From IMG/VR virus record IMGVR_UViG_3300035698_027840, positions 1-22,731 of that record: a stretch of DNA of 22,731 nucleotides; one strand, 5' to 3'. The notes under the pieces are model-generated. The model did not search any database and was not told the DNA's origin. It saw nothing but the letters and a program-made list of their open reading frames with translations. A program made the translations under genes and the position numbers. Positions within the stretch are counted from its first letter, which is position 1. Each line of letters starts with the position of its first letter. The DNA comes from a virus. Below, in pieces: positions 5,793 through 14,806 of this stretch.

Positions 5793-6970
5793 ACACCTCC
5801 CAAAAACTTACCAACCCCTCCTATAAGTTGTCCTGGAGACCCAAGGATACTTCCTAAAGCATGTCCACTTACTCTTCCAGCCGTTTGAAGATAACTGTCT
5901 TCTGGAATTCCAGTAACTCTATTAACATCTGACATGTAATCTTTATATATCTTGTGCATCTTGGTGTTCATTCTTTTATCAACCTTTTCCATTATATTTC
6001 CAGGAGGCATCCCTCGCTTTTTTATAATCTTTCTAACCGTATCAGATCGTTCTTTTGCTGCATTATAGTATTTTCTAAGACCAGCAATTACAACCATCTT
6101 ACCCTTATCTGTTTGAGATAAGTTTGGAATAGTCTTCATGTAAGCTTGTAACTCAGTATTAGTAAGAGAACCCTTAATGTCATCACTAACATCTCTCATA
6201 AAGGTTTGAGTTATTTTTTCAAAAGCTTGAGTATCAGTTCCAAAGGTAGCAGGCGAACCTAATCCTGAACGCTTAAAAAATTCAAAATTAGCCGGATCTG
6301 TTAATTTACCTTTTTCTACCAATCTCGTAAGCTCATCTAAATCATGCAGTCTTTCTGAAGATTTCTCAGCCTTGTTTGATATTTTAGTTCTATAGTCTCT
6401 TGTTAAAGCATATGCTTCATTTCTTTGCCTTACTAAACTATCAGCCTGCCTAATAAGATTTCTACCGTATTCTTTAGGCGCAAAAGTAGCCGCCCTTCTA
6501 AGTCTTGCTATGTCTTTATCAATCTTTTTTGTTGCAGATAACGTTTTTATTTCTTTATATGAATCTGATAACTTGTTTGTTGGTTGTAAGGCTGCTCCTC
6601 CTTCGACAGGTAACTCAGAACCACCTTCAGCTGGTAAAGCTTCTCCTACTTTTTGTTGTGTAAAAGCTTGTGCTGGATTTACGCCAAAATTATTAACTTC
6701 CTCACTTACAGAATTCCCACCTAATTCTTGATTCATGCTATTTAATGAACCCTGGGCCTGCTTATTTTGCAATAATTGTTGTATTATTCTAGGATCCATT
6801 CCAGCCAATTCACCAGGAAGACCCAAAGCTTGCAATCCAGACTGTTCACGACCTCTCTGAATTTCTTTCATCTTCATATTTAACAAAGTTTGTAGGCCTA
6901 CACCAATCCCAGTACCCAGTTTCTTGCCAATGTCTCCACGTATATTTGGATCATTAAGTTGATACAACAT
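5789..6970 (-). CDS. Probable internal virion / DNA-ejection protein
   Basis: Predicted 393 aa. The start codon overlaps the stop region of the gene upstream. The N-terminus is Gly-rich and amphipathic (GKKLGTGIGVGLQTLLNMKM), followed by a Gln/Asn/Gly-rich low-complexity part and a long helical middle with many Arg/Lys/Glu residues (about 130-350). The end is Gly-rich and hydrophobic (LGSILGSPGQLIGGVGKFLG). Proteins of this look lie just after the tail-hub genes in P22-like and related podoviruses. They are packed in the head and leave with the DNA to form a channel through the cell envelope. There is no lysozyme-like domain. The assignment rests on position and composition, not on a family match. 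Confidence 0.6.
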   Translation of the reverse strand: MLYQLNDPNIRGDIGKKLGTGIGVGLQTLLNMKMKEIQRGREQSGLQALGLPGELAGMDPRIIQQLLQNKQAQGSLNSMNQELGGNSVSEEVNNFGVNPAQAFTQQKVGEALPAEGGSELPVEGGAALQPTNKLSDSYKEIKTLSATKKIDKDIARLRRAATFAPKEYGRNLIRQADSLVRQRNEAYALTRDYRTKISNKAEKSSERLHDLDELTRLVEKGKLTDPANFEFFKRSGLGSPATFGTDTQAFEKITQTFMRDVSDDIKGSLTNTELQAYMKTIPNLSQTDKGKMVVIAGLRKYYNAAKERSDTVRKIIKKRGMPPGNIMEKVDKRMNTKMHKIYKDYMSDVNRVTGIPEDSYLQTAGRVSGHALGSILGSPGQLIGGVGKFLGGV

Positions 6971-7698
6971 CAGTATCCTCCCATAAAGTTTGATGAACCT
7001 CTAGGCTGTAACATAGCAAGTAATTGCGACATTCCACCATCACCATATGCAGGTTGTGGCATAGAAGGCACTGGATTTACTTTTTCTTCATATAGAGGGC
7101 TAGCTGTACCTTGAGATCCGGTTGACCCAGATGACGAAGAAGAACCTAACTTTTGTTGTTGTTTAAGAAAATCCAACAGTTGAGCTAATGAATCTTTTTC
7201 CCCAAACATTGATCCAAGACTATTACCAAGACCCTGCATTCCACTTGAAAACAAACCTTCACCCATACCCTGCATCATTCCTTGTTGTGGACCTTGACGC
7301 ATAGTGTCAAACTGTGGCTGCAAGCCCATCATTAATTGTTGTAACCCTAGTTGTGGCATCATGGCTGCTATATTTCCTTGCATTTCAGCTCCTGCACCAG
7401 CTAACGACGCTGGAAACGCTGATGACCTTTGCGCACCAGCTCCGCCCATACTGGCAAATCTGGACGCTATTGAAGGCGCAGTTTCAGATGTAAATCTATT
7501 CATGGCCTGTTTTTGAATAGCTTCAGGATTTGTATTCTGCATTCCTTGCTGTAACAATTGGCTTAATGCAGATTGTTGCTCCGGAGAAAATCTTTGCAAT
7601 TGCTGCGTAGACGCAGGTTTTTTTTTACCTAATAATGACATTAAGCCTCCCGCAGCAGCCACTCCCCCTTGTATTGCCGGTAATACCCATGCTGGCAT
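6970..7698 (-). CDS. Probable internal virion / DNA-ejection protein, Gln/Met/Gly-rich
   Basis: Predicted 242 aa from the ATG at 7698, with AAAGGAGG 5 nt upstream; a GTG codon just before it is too close to that site. Residues 1-28 form an Ala/Gly-rich hydrophobic segment (AWVLPAIQGGVAAAGGLMSL) followed by a KKK cluster. The rest is low-complexity: Gln, Met, Gly and Ser dominate (GLQQLMMGLQPQ, QGMMQGMGEGLFSSGMQGLG, a run of Ser). This composition is common in podovirus ejection proteins that insert in membranes. Its position between the tail genes and a second such gene supports the same role. No enzymatic motif was seen. Confidence 0.6.
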   Translation of the reverse strand: MPAWVLPAIQGGVAAAGGLMSLLGKKKPASTQQLQRFSPEQQSALSQLLQQGMQNTNPEAIQKQAMNRFTSETAPSIASRFASMGGAGAQRSSAFPASLAGAGAEMQGNIAAMMPQLGLQQLMMGLQPQFDTMRQGPQQGMMQGMGEGLFSSGMQGLGNSLGSMFGEKDSLAQLLDFLKQQQKLGSSSSSGSTGSQGTASPLYEEKVNPVPSMPQPAYGDGGMSQLLAMLQPRGSSNFMGGY

Positions 7699-7714
7699 CA
7701 CGACCTCCTTTGAT

Positions 7715-8239
7715 TTAAGTTGAAATATATTCTACAACTATATAACTAACAGTATATGACGACCTATCTTTTCCAACCTTTATATTAACATTCGCATTGT
7801 CTACCCATAACTCTATATTGTCTGCTAAAACAGGTGAAGCATATGGCAATGGCATGAATGTAGTTCCAGCAAGATCAGAAGCTACTCCATAAATACGAGT
7901 AAATGTACATGTGTTATTTAATGTTATTCCATGAGCTACCGTAGCGCTTCCAGCAGCATTTGGTAACGCCTTATCCCAATCTATAACCTTGCGATAAACA
8001 GCTCTAAATTGATTAGCCCTAGCAGCAGTAGGAAAATAAGTTTGTCCGCAAATATACTCATTAACATCATAAATTCCAGTGTCTTTTTTATTCAAGACCT
8101 CTGAAATAATATTTATGTTTTCATACAATTTAATTATAAGTTGCTTTAATTCATTAGGAGACCCATGCAAACTAGAAATATTTGTTGAGTCCCAAATTTG
8201 AGTAGTAGGAAGAAAAGTACTTCTGTCTTCAACTGCCAT
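7715..8239 (-). CDS. Virion-associated tail protein of unknown function
   Basis: Predicted 174 aa. The ATG at 8239 shares a base with the stop of the tail-hub gene (TAATG), with GGGAGG upstream, so the two are translationally coupled. The N-terminal part includes a helix (ELKQLIIKLYENINIISEVL). The C-terminal part (about 85-174) is a beta-rich domain with the pattern WDKALPNAAGSATVAHGITL, then TFTRIYGVASDLAG, and WVDNANVNIKVGKDRSS, ending VSYIVVEYI. I recall this PN...VAHGI...YG...A pattern from small tail-appendage proteins in phages of this type. A baseplate or fibre-adaptor role is plausible but not shown. Confidence 0.65.
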   Translation of the reverse strand: MAVEDRSTFLPTTQIWDSTNISSLHGSPNELKQLIIKLYENINIISEVLNKKDTGIYDVNEYICGQTYFPTAARANQFRAVYRKVIDWDKALPNAAGSATVAHGITLNNTCTFTRIYGVASDLAGTTFMPLPYASPVLADNIELWVDNANVNIKVGKDRSSYTVSYIVVEYIST

Positions 8240-10464
8240 TAGATACCTCCCGAGGGACTTACATGTATAAGCATACCCTCTAATGTAAAGCTAATAGACG
8301 CCTGCCCGTCTTGTAACTGAGCATCAGTATGATAAATGTGTATCTGAACAAATTCTCCATTAGCAGAGAAATAAAGAGGATGCCAAAAGCGATCCGCTGT
8401 ATCTTCAAGAGGAACTAGCGCAAACGGGGAAGTTTCTAAAACATTACTTCCAAGTTGAGAACCAGAAAGCGTAGCCTCATTAATAAAATCAAGACTAGAA
8501 CTAGAAACATTATAATCTACTGTAATTTCTCCATTACCAGTTTTTTTAACACAGAAGTTAATCTTACTTAAATTTACGCCTTTTCCTTGTTTAATATATG
8601 GATTTAATTGCTTGGATTTTACACTAATACGAGAAAGTCTAGCTAGAGTTCCGCCTCCAGTATAAGTAGCGCTTTCAGCATAAACAAAAACACCACCAAT
8701 TTCAGCCCATATCTTAATTGTGTTGTTATCAGTAACAGTCTGAACAGAACCTATGGTTATAACTGCATCACAGTTATTAAGAGCTACAAAATCCCCTACC
8801 TTAAGATTATGATCCATAACAATAAAATCATCAGCAACAATAGATGAAACCTGCAAAACAGATGCATTTGCCACCTCATCACTATTAATTAAAAAAGTAA
8901 ATCCTTGTTGATTTCCACCTATAAGTTGTTTAGCGTATGGAATATCAAGATCACTGTTCCATGCAGACAGGTCTCTTTCCCATGCATTAAAATTTACTTC
9001 CCAAGTTTCCCCTGTAGACTGCTGACAATAACCAAATGTAGTAATAGAATCATCAAAATATGACCAAGTGTTGTTTTTGTAGTTATAAACCAATATTCGG
9101 TCTGGATAAGAATTAGTATCATTTGCAATAATCATTGGCAATGTCCAATAAACCAATTCAGTTCGATAATCCCTAACACCATGAATACGTCTTACTTGAT
9201 CACTATCCCTTAATGTTTTAAGTATTTCATGTGGAATCGCATTATCTATTCTTTGAACTGATGCTCCACTACAAGCCATAATTCCAGTTTGACCAATATT
9301 AAGAACAACATCATCAAAAGGAACGCTAGAAAATGTTCCAACAGATCCAATTTCTGTATTAATCTTTTGCCATACAAAAGGCAAAGTAGGATTTCCTGTG
9401 AAAGCCAGCTCCCAAATACTTTCCTCAAAAAAAACAATTAACCGATCACGTATAAATTCAGCTGACACTATTGCTTCTTCTACAGGAGCATCTGTATAGC
9501 CACCGCCACCAGCACCTACCTGCTTAGCCTCAAGAAACGCTACAGGATCAACAGGGCTTCCGTACCACGAAAACCTACACCTGTTTTGATAATGCTTAGC
9601 ACCACCTCTTTCTTCATATGTATTAAGAAAAACAAGATGCCCTTTAAATGGAAGTATTATTTTGGCAGATAAAACCGCATTGATGGCAGCTGCTCCAGCT
9701 ACAAGAAACTTGGGAGTCCAAGACGTCCATGCAGCGCCATTCCAATATCTTATAGGATCAATAACTATAGCATCTAAATTAAAATTGCATACAAATAATG
9801 CAGTATCTTCTGGATTGGTTCCAGCATAATTAGTCATCCAAAAATAATCGTAATAACCAGAATTCCAAGTAGTTGTTCCAACAGCAGCATCCAAAAAGTC
9901 CCAAGAATTACCATCAAACTTATATGAAAAACGAGTATCAAAAGCTACAGCAATCTCTTCTTCTCTAATTCCAGCCTCATATTGAGTAAAACCTAAAACA
10001 GGCTCTGATGGATAAAAATAAACACTTTTGTTCATATATGCAGCTGCAGCCGTAATCTCATATACCCCGGTAGCATAAGTATACTGTGCGTGTGTTATCG
10101 CAACAACATCGGTATTTAACATATCCTGCAATCCAGCTCCATTGTCTACCACAGTAAGCATAACTTCTTCTACTGAAAACATTTGCCCAATTTTTGCATA
10201 ACCACCACCCGGAACAGTTCCATTCCATACTCCAGTAGCAGCATTAGTAGTTCCAACCTTTATTCTTAACCTAGATGATAACTGGGCTGTTACTTCAGAA
10301 GCCGGAGTCCCCATGTAATTAGACCCTATTCGCTTTTTTACTTTTCCTTTGTATATATACGCATTGTTAAGTTCTGTGAAAGCAGATTCAGGAATTAACC
10401 AAGGAGCTTCTCCTTTTACAAGCCCAGAATCAAATGGAGCAATAAGAAAACGACCCTGTGCCAT
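8239..10464 (-). CDS. Podovirus tail hub / nozzle protein
   Basis: Predicted 741 aa, no signal peptide. The N-terminus FLIAPFDSGLVKGEAPWLIP followed by FTELNNAYIYKGKVKKRIGS is the typical opening of podovirus tail-tube or nozzle proteins (T7 gp12 / P22 gp10-like), which form the hexameric tube below the adaptor and carry DNA out. The middle has many WxY/F and aromatic-Gly strands consistent with a beta-propeller (KHYQNRCRFSWYGSPVDP, ILVYNYKNNTWSYFDDSIT). The C-terminal third looks like extra beta domains. The gene order adaptor, gp53-like protein, hub, then ejection proteins supports the call. Assignment to one exact family is inference. Confidence 0.75.
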   Translation of the reverse strand: MAQGRFLIAPFDSGLVKGEAPWLIPESAFTELNNAYIYKGKVKKRIGSNYMGTPASEVTAQLSSRLRIKVGTTNAATGVWNGTVPGGGYAKIGQMFSVEEVMLTVVDNGAGLQDMLNTDVVAITHAQYTYATGVYEITAAAAYMNKSVYFYPSEPVLGFTQYEAGIREEEIAVAFDTRFSYKFDGNSWDFLDAAVGTTTWNSGYYDYFWMTNYAGTNPEDTALFVCNFNLDAIVIDPIRYWNGAAWTSWTPKFLVAGAAAINAVLSAKIILPFKGHLVFLNTYEERGGAKHYQNRCRFSWYGSPVDPVAFLEAKQVGAGGGGYTDAPVEEAIVSAEFIRDRLIVFFEESIWELAFTGNPTLPFVWQKINTEIGSVGTFSSVPFDDVVLNIGQTGIMACSGASVQRIDNAIPHEILKTLRDSDQVRRIHGVRDYRTELVYWTLPMIIANDTNSYPDRILVYNYKNNTWSYFDDSITTFGYCQQSTGETWEVNFNAWERDLSAWNSDLDIPYAKQLIGGNQQGFTFLINSDEVANASVLQVSSIVADDFIVMDHNLKVGDFVALNNCDAVITIGSVQTVTDNNTIKIWAEIGGVFVYAESATYTGGGTLARLSRISVKSKQLNPYIKQGKGVNLSKINFCVKKTGNGEITVDYNVSSSSLDFINEATLSGSQLGSNVLETSPFALVPLEDTADRFWHPLYFSANGEFVQIHIYHTDAQLQDGQASISFTLEGMLIHVSPSGGI

Positions 10465-10465
10465 A

Positions 10466-11020
10466 TTAAATCCCTAAGGCAATATATTGAAAACCGCATG
10501 TGGAATTATTCGTGGAACGACTAACTGTAAAGTCAGTTGTAGTTTTTGCAGTCACAGCTAAGATAAAACTATACTGATTCCCAACTACCGTTGTAGAAGT
10601 ATTCGTTATCAATACGGTGTAACAACTAGTAGCAAAAGCAGCTGCAAATGTTGTTACTACGGTAGCGCTTCCGTTATTTATAGTCCCAGTTCCCCACTTC
10701 ACTTCTAAACCACACAGCAGTTTACATCTTCCAATTGCGGCTAAAGTTGCAGTTGAAACATCAATTTCAGCGCCGCCGTTAACCGAAGCACATAAAGCTC
10801 CAGCATTACTATAAAGAGCTACTTCATTTGCTGCAGATGTTGGAACTCCTCCAGCCTGGTTAGTTAGGTCCACTTTTACATGCTTTCCCTGCTGAGCCAA
10901 ATCAAAAGTTTCATGATTAATATCAACTAAAGTTTTTATTGCATTGAAATTATTTCTTAAATCAGCCTGAGATATGTTTATTTTATCATCAGGAAGCGGT
11001 ATATCATTTTTATAGGCCAC
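10466..11020 (-). CDS. Tail protein with gp53-like C-terminal domain
   Basis: Predicted 184 aa. It starts with GTG (AAGGAG 7 nt upstream) and ends 1 nt before the start of the hub gene. The N-terminal 55 residues have the pattern INISQADLRNNFNAIKTLVD and FDLAQQGKHVKVDL, seen at the start of small phage tail-fibre proteins. The C-terminal half (LEVKWGTGTINNGSATVVTT ... FTVSRSTNNSTCGFQYIALG) fits the gp53-like tail-fibre C-terminal domain: a WG start, a TVTTxFAxAF strand, and a closing W/YIALG strand. It probably forms a trimeric tip or a small fibre. Confidence 0.72.
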   Translation of the reverse strand: MAYKNDIPLPDDKINISQADLRNNFNAIKTLVDINHETFDLAQQGKHVKVDLTNQAGGVPTSAANEVALYSNAGALCASVNGGAEIDVSTATLAAIGRCKLLCGLEVKWGTGTINNGSATVVTTFAAAFATSCYTVLITNTSTTVVGNQYSFILAVTAKTTTDFTVSRSTNNSTCGFQYIALGI

Positions 11021-11032
11021 AACAATTCTCCT

Positions 11033-11998
11033 TTAAAAAAGTTTTGTATTGTTTCCAAGCCCCGCCTGACCATCATAAATAGTTGAAGTTCTTTGGTTGG
11101 ATAATTGCATAATGGTTCTTCTTAAAACAAGAGTTTCTTGCTTTTTGAATTCTGGCATTATCATAGAAACACTATCCATGTCCATTCGATCTTCAAATAC
11201 CTTCTTAGCTGAGCCATAAGCTATATATTGCCACCATTGAGCAAGCTCTGGCTGTTGAGCAGCAGTTAATAACTCTGTAGGCCTTACGTACGCTTCAAGC
11301 TCAACCTTATACGCTTGATCAGGAACCGGCCTTAAAGTAAATTTATTTTCATAAAGAAGAATAGAGTTTGGTCGTGATGCCTGATACTGAACAGTTTGAG
11401 CGTCTACGGATTGCGATGCTTTAACACCAGTTGTATATGTAAAGGCAAAAGCACCTGTAAGATAATTAATTGTTCCGCCAGCTATAACATTTCCAACTAA
11501 ATTACCATTACCATCATCATAAGCTTTTAAATCATCCTCAAACGCGTCAATGCTGCTAAACAAAACACTATTCTTAAGTATGGGAAATGGTAGTGTTCCA
11601 AAATCTGGCTGTATAAATCCATCACCAGTACGAACAGATTTTATTGAAACTGTTTTTGGCCAATAATCAAAAAATTCTTGATTAGATTGAGAAAAAAAAG
11701 CTTGCCTTCCAGCAACATAAACCGGTTGATGAAAACTTAAATAAATATTCTTAAAGTTATAAAAATCATCGCCAACAGTTGTATTAGATTCATACACATC
11801 CTGATGTGAATTAGTATAAAAACTAAAAGTTCTTCTTAAATAATCCATTTTAAGATGTTCTGGAAAATCATAAAAGACAAACGTATTAACATATTGATCG
11901 ATTTCAGCGTCTGTAATTTGTGAAGTTGATGGACTTCTTGTTAATCTTCTTATTTTTATGCGGATTCTCTCTAATGTAGATAAGGTAGCATCAGGCAT
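11033..11998 (-). CDS. Head-tail adaptor (connector) protein
   Basis: Predicted 321 aa, starting at an ATG with AGGAG 5 nt upstream. The opening (LERIRIKIRRLTRSPSTSQI, then TDAEIDQYVNTFVFYDFPEH) is characteristic of podovirus adaptor proteins that bind below the portal ring and receive the tail tube (the role of T7 gp11 or P22 gp4). The C-terminal part has ENKFTLRPVPDQAYKVELEA, then a helical segment with WWQYIAYGSAKKVFEDRMD, as usual for this group. The position between head genes and tail hub fits. The name rests on motif memory plus order. Confidence 0.75.
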   Translation of the reverse strand: MPDATLSTLERIRIKIRRLTRSPSTSQITDAEIDQYVNTFVFYDFPEHLKMDYLRRTFSFYTNSHQDVYESNTTVGDDFYNFKNIYLSFHQPVYVAGRQAFFSQSNQEFFDYWPKTVSIKSVRTGDGFIQPDFGTLPFPILKNSVLFSSIDAFEDDLKAYDDGNGNLVGNVIAGGTINYLTGAFAFTYTTGVKASQSVDAQTVQYQASRPNSILLYENKFTLRPVPDQAYKVELEAYVRPTELLTAAQQPELAQWWQYIAYGSAKKVFEDRMDMDSVSMIMPEFKKQETLVLRRTIMQLSNQRTSTIYDGQAGLGNNTKLF

Positions 11999-12026
11999 AC
12001 ATTTCTCCTAAAGTAACAACTTCTAA

Positions 12027-12428
12027 TTATTTTATTACAGTTCCCTCTGCTGTTACAATATCACTTTCAGGTGTTAACTCTTCAACATCAATAAACTCTA
12101 AGCTCTGAAATCCAACTCTTCTGACTTTTTCTCCAACCCGCATAGATGCTCCGCCTGCTTCTGTCTTTATATATTGATGAACCGGATACCATCCATTTTT
12201 ATTCAAATGCTTTGCAACGCCAAGAGGAATTTCATAAGTTTGGCCATCAACAAAATTATATTTTTCTACTTGATCCCCTTTATACGCCTTGAAAACAAAA
12301 CCCATTGTACTTCCAGGACATTCGTAAAATCTAAATATTCCCTTAACCTTTTGACGGTCCTTATCTCTTTGATACGACAAAGGAGCCTTAGATTTTTTAT
12401 TCTCTTCTTTAACAGCGCTTAAAGACAT
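12027..12428 (-). CDS. Small head-associated protein of unknown function
   Basis: Predicted 133 aa, with GGGAG before the ATG. The N-terminus is Lys/Glu-rich. The centre is a small beta domain (GIFRFYECPGSTMGFVFKAY, VEKYNFVDGQTYEIPLGVAK) followed by a helix and HLNKNGWYPVHQYI. The position between the decoration-like gene and the adaptor, in the morphogenesis operon, suggests a head-completion or minor capsid role. No family was recognised. Confidence 0.65.
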   Translation of the reverse strand: MSLSAVKEENKKSKAPLSYQRDKDRQKVKGIFRFYECPGSTMGFVFKAYKGDQVEKYNFVDGQTYEIPLGVAKHLNKNGWYPVHQYIKTEAGGASMRVGEKVRRVGFQSLEFIDVEELTPESDIVTAEGTVIK

Positions 12429-12444
12429 AATATCTCCCGTTTTA

Positions 12445-12470
12445 TGGAGGGCCCTATTAAAAGCCCTCCA
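12445..12470 (-). other. 8-bp hairpin between head genes
   Basis: TGGAGGGC pairs with GCCCTCCA (12463-12470 with 12445-12452) around a 10-nt loop, just after the stop of the decoration-like gene. No U-tract follows on either strand, so it is more likely an RNA-stability or processing element, or a weak pause site, than a full terminator. Confidence 0.6.
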
Positions 12471-12478
12471 GTTAATTA

Positions 12479-13471
12479 TTATATGTTAAAAGATTTACCT
12501 GCAATCCACTTAATAGCGTCACCCGATGTACCACCAGCACTACCCAATGCGATAGCTGCTGCTGAACTTGTTCCAAGCATAAAACCAATATAACCTGTGT
12601 TATTTGTGGCATCATCAAGAGAAACTTTTCCGGCAATGATATCTGAGGATTCACCAATAGGCATCATTACTGCTGGACTAAATGGAGTTGCGGCAGTTAA
12701 TGGAAATGCAAATGCTGTAAATGCAGTCGAATCAATATCAACTGTTACAGTATTTACACCTACAGCTGTAATAGTTCCAGAAAGGCCATCCATTTCTATC
12801 ATTCCATACCCAGCAGGGACTTTGAAACGAACTTCTTGTCCAATTGTGTATCCATGAGTAACAGTTAACGTTACAACTGCGCTAGCTGCTGCTGTAATAG
12901 CAGAAACATAACGTCGTCGTGGATAATACATATGATCGTAAGCTATCTTTCTAAAGTTCCCCGTTGTACCAGCAACGATTGTAGACATGTAAGTCAAGCT
13001 AAAGGTGGTTGCGTTAATTACTGTTATTGTATAATCCAAGCCACCAAGCTGTTGAGCACCAACAACGTTAATCATTCTAACAATGTCACCAGTGTTAAGA
13101 CCTGCTGTTGAAGTTATAGTTACTACTGGAGGAGCTGCGTTAGAAACTGCTGTTACTGTTGCATCAAGAGCGCCTACTGGATTTGCAGAAGAGTCAATAG
13201 TGTAAACACCTCTATAAACTTCACCATTATATCCAACAGCACAGGTAGATGTAGAAATAACTTGAGAAGCCGCAGCGTGAAAATTAGTAACCGCATCACC
13301 AGAAGTCATAGGTGTCTGCCAATACCACTCTGTACCACACCACTGAGTTGATGATGCAATATTGGTTAGGTTATAAACTTTAACCCAATCAACATCACTT
13401 CTAACCGCAATATATTTATCAGTACCATCAGATGAAAAATGTCCCTGCTGAATGCATGTATTGTAAGCCAT
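12479..13471 (-). CDS. Probable capsid decoration protein with Ig/FCCH-like beta repeats
   Basis: Predicted 330 aa, directly after the major capsid gene. The N-terminal 100 residues contain many aromatics (DWVKVYNLTN, QWCGTEWYWQTPM) and no signal peptide. Two beta repeats follow: VVTITSTAGLNTGDIVRMIN...YTITVINATTFSL (about 115-155) and VVTLTVTHGYTIGQEVRFKV...ITAVGVNTVTVD (about 195-250). This 'h-GhxxGDxVxh...G...tVxxhxxxTF' pattern occurs in phage structural proteins and is sometimes reported as FCCH-like. The C-terminus (MLGTSSAAAIALGSAGGTSG) is Gly/Ala-rich. Gene order favours a head decoration or cement protein; a tail role cannot be excluded. Confidence 0.65.
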   Translation of the reverse strand: MAYNTCIQQGHFSSDGTDKYIAVRSDVDWVKVYNLTNIASSTQWCGTEWYWQTPMTSGDAVTNFHAAASQVISTSTCAVGYNGEVYRGVYTIDSSANPVGALDATVTAVSNAAPPVVTITSTAGLNTGDIVRMINVVGAQQLGGLDYTITVINATTFSLTYMSTIVAGTTGNFRKIAYDHMYYPRRRYVSAITAAASAVVTLTVTHGYTIGQEVRFKVPAGYGMIEMDGLSGTITAVGVNTVTVDIDSTAFTAFAFPLTAATPFSPAVMMPIGESSDIIAGKVSLDDATNNTGYIGFMLGTSSAAAIALGSAGGTSGDAIKWIAGKSFNI

Positions 13472-13508
13472 TATATGTTCCTTTCAAATTCGTTAAACAT
13501 TACTACTA

Positions 13509-14764
13509 TTAACTTAATGTTGCTTTAAGATTGATTATCCATAAGTCATTAGTAATACGAGGAACTTCTGCAAACTTATAACCAACAGAACAATTTAATG
13601 CTAAAGGCCCATCGTAAATTGGTGGACGATAAATAAATTGACTGGAAAACGAGTCCTGATCGATAGATGCGTAAGCTTCCATACCTACACAGAAAATGTT
13701 GTAAACATTTACACCCAAGTTGGATGCATTTGCTGATACCGAACCTGCTGAAGAAAGCAAGAAGCGAAGATTACCAATTGCACCCCATTCAGATCTTAAG
13801 CCTTCTTTTGGATCTGGATATTGATTCTTATGAACAAATCCAGCAACTGCATCTAAATTTCCTGAGAGTTGAGTCGAAGCTAATGCAAAGTAAGAATCAC
13901 GAATCGGAGCTGTTCCAAATTTATTTTCGCCTACTATATTATCCATAACCGTATAAGCGTCGTTGTTTAACAATGCTCTTACAACTCCATCAATGTCTGC
14001 TCGTGTTACTTCGGTTGGATTGTCTCCGTTAACACCTGCAGTACAATTAATAAGTGATGCTGTTGCTGCCAACATATCTCTTGTTAATTGATCTTCTGTC
14101 TGACGAAGAGAAACACCCAATCGCTTGGCTGCTTCGTTCAAAACTGGATCTTGTGCCTGTAAGGTTCGATCTGTTACTTGTATTGACTACTTTGTGTTTG
14201 CAAAGTAGCGGTGAGTCTTGTTATTCCTCACTCCCAATATCTCTATTGGGGCCCGACTGTCGCTTCACCATTAGGTGTCCACTCGCCTCAGTCTGTCAGC
14301 GTGATATTTATTTCATTTTTAAATATCTTCGCCCCTGTCACCCTCGACTCTACGTTAGGGCTTCCAAGTCAATCAGAGCGGATTTAAAGCAGGCAATTAA
14401 CCTACAATCACAAGAAATTTCAAAGAACTATTTTTATCTACCTGCTCGTTAATTTGTATATAGGTCACTCACAAATTAACTATTACGGCACCTATGCTTT
14501 ACCGTAAAAACTCATCTTTGCATCAATATCAACAGCACTAAGAGTTTGTGCTGGTGGAGTTACTCCTGTATTCCCCAATGGAACCATTGCAGTATTAAGA
14601 GCGTTATATCTCCTCATACGCAGTGTAGTACCACCGTTACGTGGCATTTGTTTTTTCATTGAAGGAATTTTATGAATTAACGAAGGAGTTGGTACAGATA
14701 AAAGTTTATAACTAAAACTTTGCTGAACCGGCGCTGGAAGTAAGGTTGTTGTTGTTATTGCCAT
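13509..14764 (-). CDS. Major capsid protein, N4-gp56 family, in two exons split by a group I intron
   Basis: Exon 1 is 14764-14501 (88 codons; ATG with AAGGA 6 nt upstream). Exon 2 is 14186-13509 (225 codons plus stop). Joined, they give 313 aa with an unbroken frame through ...AKMSFYG|SIQVTDRTLQAQ DPVLNE.... The downstream part is clearly the N4-gp56 family of HK97-fold capsid proteins: LRQTEDQLTRDMLAATAS, INCTAGVNGDNPTEVTRADI, FGTAPIRDSYFALA, QFIYRPPIYDGPLALNCSVG and KFAEVPRITNDLWI. This protein forms the icosahedral shell around the scaffold encoded just upstream. Without splicing, translation stops two codons into the intron (KA, stop), giving a useless 90-aa product. A short product starting from the TTG at 14141 would lack the N-terminus. 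Exon 1 is Pro/Thr-rich, as expected for the family's N-terminal arm. Confidence 0.92.
14187..14500 (-). ncRNA. Group I self-splicing intron in the major capsid gene
   Basis: On the minus strand the exon end TTACGGT pairs with intron GCCGTAA; the final T faces G, giving the U-G pair that marks a group I 5' splice site (P1). P2 is GTTAATTTGT with ACAAATTAAC. P3 is TTGCCT with AGGCGA. P4 is CTCTG with CAGGG, P5 TTGACT with AGTCGA, and P6 GCG with CGC plus an 8-bp extension. P7 is ACAGACTG with CAGTCGG, close to the Tetrahymena guanosine-binding site. P8 is CACC with GGTG. P9, P9.1 and P9.2 follow, with a GAGA tetraloop in P9. The 3' end at G14187 is set by reading frame plus the terminal-G rule. 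It contains no open frame, so any homing enzyme acts in trans. P10 is weak, which leaves the exact 3' site less certain. Confidence 0.92.
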
Positions 14765-14806
14765 CTTTTGTCCTTAAAGTTATTACTTAAAATATAACCT
14801 AAAGCC

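Noticed and set aside
14054-14141. Capsid gene starting independently at the TTG at 14141
   Set aside because: Conserved family residues (VTDRTLQAQDPV) lie upstream of that codon in the same frame, and the intron explains the break better.
13667-14452. Plus-strand open frames opposite the capsid gene and its intron
   Set aside because: They are antisense to a well-recognised capsid gene and to the structured intron, with no binding sites and no sensible protein features.
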